DNA of 64,000 nucleotides, from assembly GCF_030549615.1 (NCBI RefSeq), contig NZ_CP130832.1:3162001-3226000 (forward strand), in the 5' to 3' direction. The translations under genes and the position numbers were made by a program. Every line of letters starts with the position of its first letter. Position 1 is the stretch's first letter. Source of the stretch: Stenotrophomonas sp. 610A2. Its GTDB lineage: Bacteria > Pseudomonadota > Gammaproteobacteria > Xanthomonadales > Xanthomonadaceae. This document shows, piece by piece, positions 1 to 8,266 of the stretch. The notes beneath the pieces are model-generated. The model ran no database searches. It was not told the DNA's origin and saw only the letters and a program-made list of their open reading frames with translations.

Positions 1-60
1 CTGCGCCGTAGCGCTCACCGCCAAACCCATGCACAACGCCAACAAACCCCGCTTGATCAT
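1..60 (-). CDS. Secreted protein, N-terminal fragment only
   Basis: Only the first 20 codons lie in the window; the gene continues past its left edge. The visible part starts Met-Ile-Lys-Arg, runs through a hydrophobic Gly-Leu-Leu-Ala-Leu stretch and ends Ser-Ala-Thr-Ala-Gln, which reads as a Sec signal peptide with an Ala-x-Ala cleavage site. A purine-rich GGGGGAAG lies just upstream of the ATG. The mature protein is not visible, so no function can be given. Confidence 0.6.
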   Translation of the reverse strand, partial: MIKRGLLALCMGLAVSATAQ

Positions 61-165
61 GCTTCCCCCGGCCTTAGGCCCAATGACGACAAACCACCGA
101 GTCTAGCCAGCAGCTGGCCCCATCGAGTCGGCCAATGGTCATGGTTTGCCGACAGCGGTCGCGAT

Positions 166-1050
166 TCAGTCCACGCGGGTCACAACCGCATGTGCCAGCG
201 CAGGCTGCAGCTGGCTTTGCCAATCACGGTCATTGGCCACCTGGGCACGCTTGCGGCTGGCCTCGAAGGCGGCAAAGTCGAGATCGGCATAAGCCCACAG
301 CGTTTGCTCATCAGTCTGTGCCAGCACGCCGTCGGCGGGGAAACCCACATCCATCGGTGCATAGATCGCGGCCTCACCGGTATTTACATCCAACGCCGGA
401 CTCCATTCGGCGAGCCCGGCGGTGACCGACTGCGCCACGAACATCCGGTTCTCCAGCGCGCGGGCGAGGCAACCGACGCGCACGCGCATAGCTCCGGCAG
501 CGGTATCGGTGCAACTGGGCACGATCAGCAAGCGCGCACCGGCCTCGTACTGACGCCGCACCGGCAGCGGGAATTCACTGTCGTAACAGATGGCCACACC
601 AACACGGACGCCGTCGATCTCGAAAACTTTAAGTGCATCACCAGGATCAATGATGCCGGTGCCTTTCTCGAAACCGGTGAGCTGCAGCTTGTCCTGCCAC
701 AGATGCAGGCCCTGCGGTGTCAGCCAGTCGCACCGGTTGCGGAAGCGTCCATTGCCGTCATCGAGCAGGAAACTGCCGGCTACCACGTGCATGTCCAGTT
801 CCCGTGCCAGGTCGGAGAAAAGCTCCAGCCAGCGCTGCCGATACTGCTGGATGGCCGCCAGCGACGCCGCCAGATCACTGAAGATCGGCCGACCAAAACT
901 GGCAGCCAGTTCCAGCGACAGATACTCCGGCAGCACCGCGATGCGCGCACCAGCAGCAGCGGCTTCACCCAATACCTGCGCCTGACGCGCGGCGAACGCG
1001 TCAAAGCTGGCGGGCGAACCCACCGGATAGCGTGCAACGGCAATCTTCAT
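166..1050 (-). CDS. Carbon-nitrogen hydrolase (nitrilase superfamily amidase)
   Basis: A 294-residue cytoplasmic enzyme that should hydrolyse an amide or nitrile C-N bond. The superfamily triad is visible: Glu42 in VLPEY, Lys121 in WQDKLQLT and the nucleophile Cys155 in AICYDSEFP. The start MKIAVARYP was chosen because it fits the family's first strand and because the ATG overlaps the stop of the upstream acetyltransferase gene by four bases (ATGA), which implies translational coupling. Nitrilase-GNAT pairing, as neighbours or fusions, recurs in bacteria, and the pair may act on one amine or amide metabolite. The substrate cannot be read from sequence. Confidence 0.85.
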   Translation of the reverse strand: MKIAVARYPVGSPASFDAFAARQAQVLGEAAAAGARIAVLPEYLSLELAASFGRPIFSDLAASLAAIQQYRQRWLELFSDLARELDMHVVAGSFLLDDGNGRFRNRCDWLTPQGLHLWQDKLQLTGFEKGTGIIDPGDALKVFEIDGVRVGVAICYDSEFPLPVRRQYEAGARLLIVPSCTDTAAGAMRVRVGCLARALENRMFVAQSVTAGLAEWSPALDVNTGEAAIYAPMDVGFPADGVLAQTDEQTLWAYADLDFAAFEASRKRAQVANDRDWQSQLQPALAHAVVTRVD

Positions 1051-1652
1051 GAGACGGGCTCCAGCTTGCGGGTCCAGAACGTCAAAGGATGCATGACATT
1101 GCCCAGCCCTGCCTCCTCCCAATGCAGCTGCATGGTCATGCCCGGCTGACGCTGGTAACCGCGCTTATGCCAGAACACTGCATTGTCGCGATGCCCGGGC
1201 GGCCGCCGTGGGTCGTCGTCGGAACGATCCACTGTACAGAAGGCCGTCATTGCGAAACGCCCCAATCCTCGTGCATGTGCCTCGCGTGCATCGAAGAACG
1301 CATGACCGATGCCATGCCCGCGATACGCAGGCAGCAGTACTGATTCACCAAAATAGAAGACCCGGGCAGGATCGAGCCCCGCCTGCTCGAACGGCGCGCG
1401 GAAAGCCGGCCCATCATCGAGCAGCGGCAACCCGGTCGACGCCCCCACAACCGCATCACCGGAGCATGCGATTACGCATACCGCATCCGGCGTCGCCGCA
1501 TAGGCCGCAAGGTAGTCCCGCTCGTAGTCGAGGCTGCCCTGGTAGAGATAGGGCCAATCATTGAACACCTGGATACGCAGCCGCGCGATGTCGTCAAGAT
1601 AGGGCAGCAGTTGCTTGCCGAGCAGGCTGGTGATGGTCGGAGTTGAGCGCAT
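1047..1652 (-). CDS. GNAT family N-acetyltransferase
   Basis: A 201-residue protein of the Gcn5-related acetyltransferase fold, expected to move an acetyl group from acetyl-CoA to an amine. The middle shows a typical acetyl-CoA-binding part: strand VFYFGESVLL, then a variant of the Gly-rich pyrophosphate loop in YRGHGIGHAFFDAREAHA. It is upstream of and overlaps the nitrilase-family gene, so the two are probably one operon read from around position 1700. The acceptor substrate is unknown. The region upstream holds repeat DNA, so the promoter must lie between the repeat and the start codon. Confidence 0.82.
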   Translation of the reverse strand: MRSTPTITSLLGKQLLPYLDDIARLRIQVFNDWPYLYQGSLDYERDYLAAYAATPDAVCVIACSGDAVVGASTGLPLLDDGPAFRAPFEQAGLDPARVFYFGESVLLPAYRGHGIGHAFFDAREAHARGLGRFAMTAFCTVDRSDDDPRRPPGHRDNAVFWHKRGYQRQPGMTMQLHWEEAGLGNVMHPLTFWTRKLEPVS

Positions 1653-2469
1653 GCGGGCAATTCTAGAGCCTGCGGCGGAAAGACGCGCTTCTTCAGTTTA
1701 TCCCGCGCAGCTCCCCTCTCCCCAACCCCTCTCCCGCGAGGGGAGAGGGGGCTTCAAGCTGCAATTGCGTGTATCGCATCATTGGACGCGGCATTAGGCA
1801 ACTGAGGAGCCTTATCCGCCAAATTGACCGCGGCGGTGACCGCCAGCTCAAGTCTCGGCTCCGGCTCCAGCTCCAGCTCCAGCTTTGGTTGCAATTGAGG
1901 TTGCTCTTGCAGTTGCAGTTGCAGTTGCTCGTGCTCGTGCTCGTGCTCGTGCTTTTGTTCTTGCTCAGCTTTTGACGTACCGGGCCCCTTCCGCAGCGAC
2001 GGAGCTGGCAGAAAAGACCCCGCACGGGGCGACGTGCAGGACGCACGTCGTTTTTCGACGATACAGGGATGTATCGTCGAAAAATCCTGCCAGCGGAGTG
2101 GACCCGCGTCGCGTAGCGGCGTGGGCGCGGAGGCAGGGTGTGCTTTCTTTTGGTTACCTTTTCTTTGCACAAGCAAAGAAAAGTAACTCGCTCCCCGCAG
2201 GGGAGTGAAAGCTCTGCGGTTGCTGTTGCTACCTTGGCCTTTAATCAAGAAACAGAGCAACAGCAAAACCCAAAGCTCCCCCCATCCGCCCTCCGGGCAC
2301 CTTCCCCCGCAAGCGGGAGAAGGGAGTGTCATGCAGCTCGGTGCATGTCTTCGGCCCGCCTTCGCGGGGATGCTCTTCGAACGCCCCGCTTTTCGACTGC
2401 ACGCCTATGGATTTCCGCCAAAAATCGGAGAACAGCAATATCACGCAACCCACCAAACAACCGTTCCAC
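1653..2469. repeat. Gene-free 0.8 kb mosaic of hairpin repeats and hexamer tracts
   Basis: No credible gene lies here. From left to right it holds: a hairpin unit at 1711-1755 (CCCCAACCCCTCTCCCG followed by its complement); hexanucleotide-like tracts at about 1857-1972 (GGCTCC, CAGCTC, GCAGTT and GCTCGT repeated three to four times each); a block of perfect hairpins at 1985-2205; and, inverted, at 2276-2325 the partner hairpin unit seen elsewhere beside the 1711 type. Reading frames that cross it in several phases come from the lack of stops in the hexamers. The block from about 2276 to 2400 is rich in short inverted repeats. The same two hairpin units recur near 9.5, 41.4 and 47.2 kb. Confidence 0.75.
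1985..2205. repeat. Highly structured element with three perfect hairpins
   Basis: Direct reading shows a 15-bp perfect stem at 2051-2065 / 2070-2084 (TTTTTCGACGATACA, loop GGGA), an 11-bp perfect stem at 2158-2168 / 2173-2183 (CTTTTCTTTGC, loop ACAA) and a short CTCCCC/GGGGAG stem near 2190-2204. The translated complement contains Lys-Glu-Lys-Val-Thr-Lys-Arg-Lys, a string I recall from spurious ORFs in many Xanthomonadaceae genomes. That suggests a dispersed repeat rather than a gene. Confidence 0.6.
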
Positions 2470-2853
2470 TCACTCCCACCACCCATAAACCACCAAACGC
2501 TCGACCGGCAACACCACAAACCACGCCCGCCCATCCAATGCCACCGCCGAATAGCCAGCCCCGTGACCGGATGGCAACACCTCGGCGGCAAACGAAGCAC
2601 ACTCCGCCGCAAACGCCGAATACACCCAATCCCCGGCCTCGAAGTAGCGCAAGCCCTTGCGCTGGATCGCCAACGCCGTCGACAACGACAAACGCAAGGC
2701 AACAACCCCCTGCGCCTGCCCACCACCAAACACACTGCCCAACAGCACCCGCTCCACCTGCCCCGGCCCCATGCCGAAGTGCAACAAGCCACAGGTCTCG
2801 ATACCCGCAGGCAACAGACGCCGCGCACGCTGATGGATCAAAGCACGATTCAT
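2470..2853 (-). CDS. Hypothetical protein downstream of creD
   Basis: A 127-residue protein I do not recognise. The start MNRALIHQ is chosen for the strong GGAGGAAGGAC just upstream. The sequence is soluble-looking and mixed alpha/beta, with a Gly-Gly-Gly turn near the middle and an aromatic C-terminus (VVYGWWE). It follows creD by 68 bases on the same strand and could be co-transcribed with it. It abuts repeat DNA on its 3' side, so the 3' end may differ between strains. Nothing points to a specific role. Confidence 0.55.
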   Translation of the reverse strand: MNRALIHQRARRLLPAGIETCGLLHFGMGPGQVERVLLGSVFGGGQAQGVVALRLSLSTALAIQRKGLRYFEAGDWVYSAFAAECASFAAEVLPSGHGAGYSAVALDGRAWFVVLPVERLVVYGWWE

Positions 2854-2921
2854 GTCCTTCCTCCTTGCGAAAGAAGCGGGATGGCCATCGCCACCCCGCC
2901 CCGTCATCGCAGCCGGCTCAA

Positions 2922-4268
2922 TCAACCCTGCTTGCTCATTGCGCGATTGCTCAGCTCATACCAGTCCAGCTTGCGGGTGATCCACATGATCACCGACAGG
3001 ATGCCGAACAGCAGCAGCGAACCCATCAACAGCGCGTTGTTCTCCGAGACCAGCAGCACATACAACACGCCGTACAACAAGGTCAGCATCGTCGCGAAAC
3101 CAACACCGCGCTTCCAGCTATGTAGCACACCGCTCAGGTAGAAACCCTGCAGGCCGATACACGCCGCCGCAGCTGCCAGGTACGCCTTCCAGAACGCAAT
3201 CTGCTCGGAAAGACTCAGCAGCAACAGGAAGAAGATCGCCAGCGCCAAACCTACCAGCAGGTACTGCAGCGGATGGATCTTCAACTGCTTGATCAACTCG
3301 AACAGCGCGAAGCCCACAAAGGTCAGCAACACGAACAGGATGCCGTACTTGCTGGCCCGGTCCACCTGCGTATAGGTATCCACCGGGTCCACCAAGGCCA
3401 CGTTCAGAGCCTCCACGCTGCCACCATCGCTGCGGATCGCCCTGACCAACTGCGACTGCGCCGCCGAGGCCAGCGATGACACCGCCCACTCCGCCTTGAA
3501 GCCGCTGGCATCGATGCTGCGCTCGTTGGGCAGGAAGCTGCCGCCGAACAGCGGGTGCTGCCAGGGAGAAGACAAGGAAACACGGGTGTCATCACCCACC
3601 GGAGCGACCGCTAGCGAACGAGTGCCGCCCAGCACGAACTCCAGCTCGACCTTGCCACCCTCACGCAGTACGCCCTGCATCGAGTCGGGCAAGACCGACA
3701 GCGGCGCGTGCAGGCCCTTGGAGGTCCCCTCCAATGCGCCGGCGCCCGGCTGCAGCTGGATCGCACGACCGTCCACGCGCAGGTTCGGCGTACCGACCAG
3801 TCCACGCACGTCGGAGATGCCCAAGGCCAGGTAGGGACGGCCATAGGTGCGGCCCGGTACCGCGACATAACTGCTCTCGGCGAACTCGGCCTGCAGCTTG
3901 GCCTGCCAGTTGTAGACCGGCACCTTGAACAGGCCGACAGTGCGCTCATCGGTGCGCATGTTGCCCTGCACGTTCAAGCGTGTCGGCATCTGCAGGTCAT
4001 AGCCGCTTTCGACGCGCAGCTCGGTCCGGCGCGGCTTGTCGCCTTCGGCCGGGATTTCCACTTCACGCTGCTGGGTCCACGGCAGCACCCGCACCGGGCC
4101 GATCAGCGACTGCTCGCCGGCCCAGCTCTGCGATACCCGTTCGACCGCCTCGTTGCGGTAACGCTCACGCTCGTTGATGGTGCTGCGGATCAGCAGCAGG
4201 GGAATCAGCAGCAACAACACCAGCCCGCCGACAATGGCGAAGCGCAACAGCAGTTTCAGGGAAGTCAT
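2922..4268 (-). CDS. creD: CreD, inner-membrane cell envelope protein
   Basis: A 448-residue member of the CreD family, inner-membrane proteins linked to envelope integrity and beta-lactam response in bacteria that have CreBC. It has one N-terminal membrane segment (about residues 5-27), a large periplasmic part with the family's RSTINERERYRNEAV region and a C-terminal block of about five membrane helices (from about residue 310). The start MTSLKLLLRF is the Met just before the first helix; a longer upstream frame would swallow the regulatory site. It lies 82 bases after creC, with a cre-tag-like repeat in the gap, so it likely has its own CreB-activated promoter. Confidence 0.93.
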   Translation of the reverse strand: MTSLKLLLRFAIVGGLVLLLLIPLLLIRSTINERERYRNEAVERVSQSWAGEQSLIGPVRVLPWTQQREVEIPAEGDKPRRTELRVESGYDLQMPTRLNVQGNMRTDERTVGLFKVPVYNWQAKLQAEFAESSYVAVPGRTYGRPYLALGISDVRGLVGTPNLRVDGRAIQLQPGAGALEGTSKGLHAPLSVLPDSMQGVLREGGKVELEFVLGGTRSLAVAPVGDDTRVSLSSPWQHPLFGGSFLPNERSIDASGFKAEWAVSSLASAAQSQLVRAIRSDGGSVEALNVALVDPVDTYTQVDRASKYGILFVLLTFVGFALFELIKQLKIHPLQYLLVGLALAIFFLLLLSLSEQIAFWKAYLAAAAACIGLQGFYLSGVLHSWKRGVGFATMLTLLYGVLYVLLVSENNALLMGSLLLFGILSVIMWITRKLDWYELSNRAMSKQG

Positions 4269-4333
4269 GTCCCGTCCTCGTGTGGAAACAGGGACAGGTT
4301 GAACGCGGCTGGTGAGCAGGGTTTGTGCCGAGT

Positions 4334-4349
4334 TTGAAGCGAATGTGAA
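4334..4349 (-). promoter_or_regulatory. cre-tag-like CreB binding site upstream of creD
   Basis: On the minus strand the sequence reads TTCAC-N6-TTCAA, nine of ten bases of the published Escherichia coli cre tag TTCAC-N6-TTCAC. It sits right after the creC stop codon and 66 bases before the creD start. No similar repeat is visible in front of creB. It is the expected position for phospho-CreB to activate creD separately from creBC. Confidence 0.65.
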
Positions 4350-4350
4350 G

Positions 4351-5787
4351 TCAGCCGGCCGGCAGTAGCAGACGCGCCTCGGCACCGCCTTCGGGATGAT
4401 TGCCCAGCTGCGCGACACCGCCATGCAGGCGCGCCACCTCCGCCACGAACGGCAGGCCGAGGCCGGAACTGCGCTGGCCCGTAGCCGGCCTTGCCAGCGA
4501 GTAGAAGCGTTCGAACACCCGTTCCTGCGCGTACTCCGGCACACCTGGACCATTGTCGCGAACGGCAATCCGCCAGCTCTGCTGCTCCCGCCGCACGCTC
4601 AGCACGATGCGGCCGCCCGGCGCGGAGAATGCAATCGCGTTGTCCAGCAGATTGGAAAGCGCCTGCCGTAGCAGGAAGGCGTCGCCCTGCACCGCTGCCT
4701 GCTCCGGCACTTCCACATCCAGGTGTATCTGCCCGGCCTGCAGGCGCGGCGCCGCATCGTCGGCCAGCGCGCGGCAGACCGCGACCAGATCCACCTCGTC
4801 ACGCCGCTGCAGCCAGCCGTGTTGTTCCACCTCGGCCAAGCGCAGCAGCTGATCGATGGTTTCAGTCAGGCGGCGCTCCTGCTGCACGATATTGGCGGCG
4901 AAACGCTGCCGATCGGCTTCCGGCAGCGGCTCCTGCAACAGTTCGGCGGCGCCGCGTATCGCCGCCAGCGGGCTCTTCATTTCGTGGGTCAACGACTGCA
5001 CGTATTGCTCGACATAGGCCTTGCCTTCGAGCTTGCGACGCATGGTTTCCAGCGCCTGACCCAGATCACCGATCTCATCGCGGCGCCGCTTCGGCGGCGG
5101 CACGAGCTCACCGGCACTCACCGCCTTGGCATAGCGGCTGAGTCCACCGATGCCGCGCGACAACCACCAGGTCATCAGCAGGCCGATCAAGGCCGACAGC
5201 CCGATCAACCAGGCGCCACGCGCGATGATGGCGCGCTGGCTGGCAACGATGAAGGGATCGATGGTGTCGTTGGGCTGCGACAGCGTAAGCACGCCGATCA
5301 GGGTGCGGCCGTCTGCCGGGTCGTACACCGGCGCGGCCACATGCATCACGGTGTTGATCTCTTCACCCGGGATCTCCGGGCTGGAACGTGCGCCGTACTC
5401 ACCACGCAGGGTCTTGTAGACGTCATTCCAGCGCGAATTGTCGCGCCCGACGTCCTGCCCGCGCGAGTCATAGACCACTATTCCCTGCGCATTGGTCACC
5501 GTCACCCGATAATCGATGCTGCGCTTGGGGAAGCGCCAGACCATCGCCTTGGGGTCGCGCCGCTGGGCAGTAGCCAACCGCGCAGCGAAGTCACCGTCGC
5601 CGATATGGCCGGCTTTCAGATCCGGCGCAGCCATCACTGCCAGCACATTGGCTGCGTCCACCAGGGTGGACTCCATCGCTTGGCGCACGCCGGGTTTGAC
5701 CTCGTTGACGAACACGCGCATCACGAAGAACGCGGCAATGCCGACAATCAGGAAGAATCCCAGGAACAGCTTCAGCCCGATCCGCAT
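4351..5787 (-). CDS. creC: CreC, sensor histidine kinase
   Basis: A 478-residue membrane sensor kinase that should phosphorylate CreB. N-terminal membrane segment about residues 7-26, periplasmic sensor about 27-190, second segment about 192-210, a HAMP-like linker, then the phospho-acceptor His268 in SLTHEMKSPL and an ATPase domain with N box NLLDNAIAF and G boxes DNGPGVPE and SSGLGLPF. It starts three bases after the creB stop, so creB and creC are translated as a unit. CreC kinases respond to envelope or fermentation-related signals, but the ligand is not settled. Confidence 0.93.
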   Translation of the reverse strand: MRIGLKLFLGFFLIVGIAAFFVMRVFVNEVKPGVRQAMESTLVDAANVLAVMAAPDLKAGHIGDGDFAARLATAQRRDPKAMVWRFPKRSIDYRVTVTNAQGIVVYDSRGQDVGRDNSRWNDVYKTLRGEYGARSSPEIPGEEINTVMHVAAPVYDPADGRTLIGVLTLSQPNDTIDPFIVASQRAIIARGAWLIGLSALIGLLMTWWLSRGIGGLSRYAKAVSAGELVPPPKRRRDEIGDLGQALETMRRKLEGKAYVEQYVQSLTHEMKSPLAAIRGAAELLQEPLPEADRQRFAANIVQQERRLTETIDQLLRLAEVEQHGWLQRRDEVDLVAVCRALADDAAPRLQAGQIHLDVEVPEQAAVQGDAFLLRQALSNLLDNAIAFSAPGGRIVLSVRREQQSWRIAVRDNGPGVPEYAQERVFERFYSLARPATGQRSSGLGLPFVAEVARLHGGVAQLGNHPEGGAEARLLLPAG

Positions 5788-5790
5788 CGG

Positions 5791-6492
5791 TCACACATCC
5801 AGGGCGTAGCCGACGCCGCGATGGGTGCGGATCGGCTCGCCCTGCGCACCGGCCGCACGCAGCTTTGCGCGCAGGGTTTTGACGTGGGTATCGACGGTGC
5901 GGTCGGTGCTGTCGCTGGTGTGATCCCAACCGCGCTCCATCAGCTGTGCCCGGCTCAGGATCGCGCCGGGGCGCTGCAGCAGCGCCGCCAGCAAGGCGTA
6001 CTCGTAGCGGGTCAGGTCCAGCAGCGCCTCGTCGTAGCGGATGCGGCGGCCGTCGTGGTCTATCGCGAACCGGCCCAGCTGCTTCCAGCCCCCCGCTTCG
6101 GCCGCAATCGGCGCAGCAGGCGTGGTCCGGCGCAGCCGCGCACGCACCCGCGCAACCATCTCGCGGGGCGAGAATGGCTTGGTCACGTAGTCGTCGGCGC
6201 CCAGCTCCAGCCCCAGCACACGGTCGAACTCGTCGTTGCGGGCGGTCAGGAAGATCACCGGCACCTGGCTGAAAGTACGCAGTTCACGGCAGACCTCGAA
6301 GCCGCCCAGGTCCGGCAGGCCGACATCCAGCACCACCACATCGGCGCCGTCCTGGCGCAGCAGGGCCAAGGCCTCGCGGCCCAGCGCGCAATGACTGGCG
6401 GCGTAGCCTTCGCTGCGCAGCGCATAGAGAAGGGTATCGGCGATGGCGGCCTCGTCTTCGACGACGAGTACCCGGGCTGGTTGGTTTGACAT
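5791..6492 (-). CDS. creB: CreB, OmpR-family response regulator
   Basis: A 233-residue response regulator. The receiver shows the acidic pair Glu12-Asp13, phospho-acceptor Asp56 in VVVLDVGLP and the conserved Lys105 in VTKPFSPRE. The C-terminal winged helix ends with the usual RTVDTHVKTLRAKL recognition-helix region. The start MSNQPARVLVVEDE fits the family; upstream codons in frame belong to the divergent promoter region. It heads creB-creC and lies divergent from rlmJ with 138 bases between them. Likely target: creD through the site at 4334-4349. Confidence 0.93.
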   Translation of the reverse strand: MSNQPARVLVVEDEAAIADTLLYALRSEGYAASHCALGREALALLRQDGADVVVLDVGLPDLGGFEVCRELRTFSQVPVIFLTARNDEFDRVLGLELGADDYVTKPFSPREMVARVRARLRRTTPAAPIAAEAGGWKQLGRFAIDHDGRRIRYDEALLDLTRYEYALLAALLQRPGAILSRAQLMERGWDHTSDSTDRTVDTHVKTLRAKLRAAGAQGEPIRTHRGVGYALDV

Positions 6493-6630
6493 CGCATCAG
6501 CATAGCTGCCCTTGCCACAGACACCAGCGCTGCGGGCAACAGGGGACCAAATCCCCCTCTGCAGCCGCCCCTGGCGTGGCGGCAGGCGATCAAAACGCCC
6601 ACGCAGCGCGGCAAGCCGTAAACTCCGCCC

Positions 6631-7488
6631 ATGAATTATCGCCACGCCTTCCACGCCGGTAACCACGCCGACGTCCTCAAGCACATCGTCATGTTGGCGA
6701 TGATCGACGCGCTCAAGCGCAAAGACTCGCCCTTCTTCGTGCTGGACACGCATGCCGGCCGCGGCCGTTACCTGCTGTCCGCCGAGGAAAGCCGCAAAAC
6801 CGCCGAGATCGATGAAGGCGTGCTGCGGCTGATGACCACCCCGTCGCTGCCCGAAGTGGTGGAGCACTACCTGCGCGCAGTGCAGGCCGACAACCCGGTT
6901 GGCGCCTTGATCTCCTACCCCGGCTCGCCATTGCTGGCCGCCCGTGCCCTGCGTGAGCAGGACCGCATGGCCGCCTGCGAGCTGCAGAAGGACGAAGTCA
7001 CCGCGCTCAAGGAACTGTTCGCCCATGACCGCCGGGTACAGGTCCACGCCGGCAACGGCTATGAAGCCATCCGCGCCTTCCTGCCGCCCAAGAGCGGTGC
7101 CATCAAGATTGGCCGGGCGCTGGTGCTGATCGACCCGCCGTATGAAGTACAGGACGCCGAGTACCCGCTTATCATCTCAACAGTTCGTGAGATTTTGACC
7201 CGCATGCCGCAGGCGCAGTGCGCGGTCTGGTATCCGATCAAGCAGCGCCGCACCCTGCAGCCGTTTTTCCGCAAGGCAGCCGCCCTGCCAGCCAAGTCCA
7301 TCCTGGTGACCGAGCTGATGGTGAGGTCCGACGACTCCCCGCTGCGTCTGAATGGCAGTGGGATGCTGTTGCTGAACCCGCCATGGCAGTTTGAGCAGGT
7401 ATTGGCCCCGGCTTTGCCCGTGCTGAAGCAGTATCTGGGTGAAGCCGGTGCCTCGACCCGACTGGAGTGGCTGAAGACCCCCGAATGA
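6631..7488 (+). CDS. rlmJ: RlmJ, 23S rRNA (adenine2030-N6)-methyltransferase
   Basis: A 285-residue SAM-dependent enzyme that methylates N6 of A2030 in 23S rRNA. It opens MNYRHAFHAGNHADVLKH, which is nearly diagnostic. The SAM-binding region FVLDTHAGRG is at about residues 36-45 and the catalytic DPPY motif at residues 168-171. Length and motif spacing match the family. It is divergent from creB and followed on the same strand by a GNAT gene after a 96-base gap. Confidence 0.94.
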   Translation: MNYRHAFHAGNHADVLKHIVMLAMIDALKRKDSPFFVLDTHAGRGRYLLSAEESRKTAEIDEGVLRLMTTPSLPEVVEHYLRAVQADNPVGALISYPGSPLLAARALREQDRMAACELQKDEVTALKELFAHDRRVQVHAGNGYEAIRAFLPPKSGAIKIGRALVLIDPPYEVQDAEYPLIISTVREILTRMPQAQCAVWYPIKQRRTLQPFFRKAAALPAKSILVTELMVRSDDSPLRLNGSGMLLLNPPWQFEQVLAPALPVLKQYLGEAGASTRLEWLKTPE

Positions 7489-7584
7489 CGGGCCTCGCCG
7501 GCAATCTGCACCTGCTTTGGACCGCGTTCACAGAACGTAGCAGCCGCAGTGACAGAATCAGGCGACTTTGGAGGAAACGTAGTC

Positions 7585-8130
7585 ATGGCCACTCGCAACC
7601 GCATGCCCCCGTGGCATGAAAATTTCAAGGCACCCAGCGGCCGTGAGCTGCTGATACGGCCAATCCGCCCGGAAGACGGCGCACCGCTGCAGGGCGCGTT
7701 TGCCCTGTTCGGGCCGGAAGAGGTGCGTGACAAGTTCCTGCAGTCGGTTGAATCACTGTCCGATGAGACCGCCCAGCGCCTGACCCACCCGAACCCGAAG
7801 ACTGAAATCGCGCTGGTGGCGGCCGAACCGCTGCCGCCCGGTGAAGCGGTGGTCGGCGCAGTGGCCCGCGCCTCCATCATCCCCGGCACCCGCGATGCCG
7901 AGTACGCGATCCTGGTCAGCGGATTCCTGGCCGGCCAGGGCTTGGGCCGGCAACTGATGCGCAAGCTGGTCAAATGGGCGCGCGGCAAGTACCTGGACCG
8001 CCTGTATGGCGACATCGCCCAGGACAACGAGCCGATGCTGCAACTGGCGGCCTCGCTGGGTTTCAAGCAGGTGCCGCACCCCGCAGCCGCCCCCGGGCTG
8101 GTGCGGATGGTGCTGGAACTGGCCAACTAG
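7585..8130 (+). CDS. GNAT family N-acetyltransferase
   Basis: A 181-residue acetyltransferase. It has the acetyl-CoA loop in GFLAGQGLGRQLMRKLVKWA (about residues 108-127) and ends with the usual DNEPMLQLAASLGFK strand-helix. The start MATRNRMPPWHE was chosen because GAGGAAAC sits seven bases before it; an in-frame earlier codon at 7549 lacks a ribosome site. The architecture resembles the GNAT domain at the end of bacterial protein acetyltransferases, but the N-terminal CoA-ligase-like part is absent. The substrate is unknown. Confidence 0.82.
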   Translation: MATRNRMPPWHENFKAPSGRELLIRPIRPEDGAPLQGAFALFGPEEVRDKFLQSVESLSDETAQRLTHPNPKTEIALVAAEPLPPGEAVVGAVARASIIPGTRDAEYAILVSGFLAGQGLGRQLMRKLVKWARGKYLDRLYGDIAQDNEPMLQLAASLGFKQVPHPAAAPGLVRMVLELAN

Positions 8131-8266
8131 GCGTCAGTTTTCTGCTCGTATCACGATAGGCGCCGACAAGGCGCCTGTCGCGTTTCCGGCCCTGAACCAT
8201 CCGCGCCTGCAAGCCAGATCAGGCCCAACGAGGCGACCGGGGCGCATCTGGTAAAATTCACGGTTC

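Noticed and set aside
1693..2172. 159-residue minus-strand frame in the repeat region
   Set aside because: Crosses perfect hairpins and hexamer tracts, and its peptide contains the recurrent spurious string. Treated as repeat.
2205..3125. 306-residue Pro/Thr-rich plus-strand frame
   Set aside because: Antisense to the small hypothetical gene and the end of creD, with repeat DNA at its start and no ribosome site.
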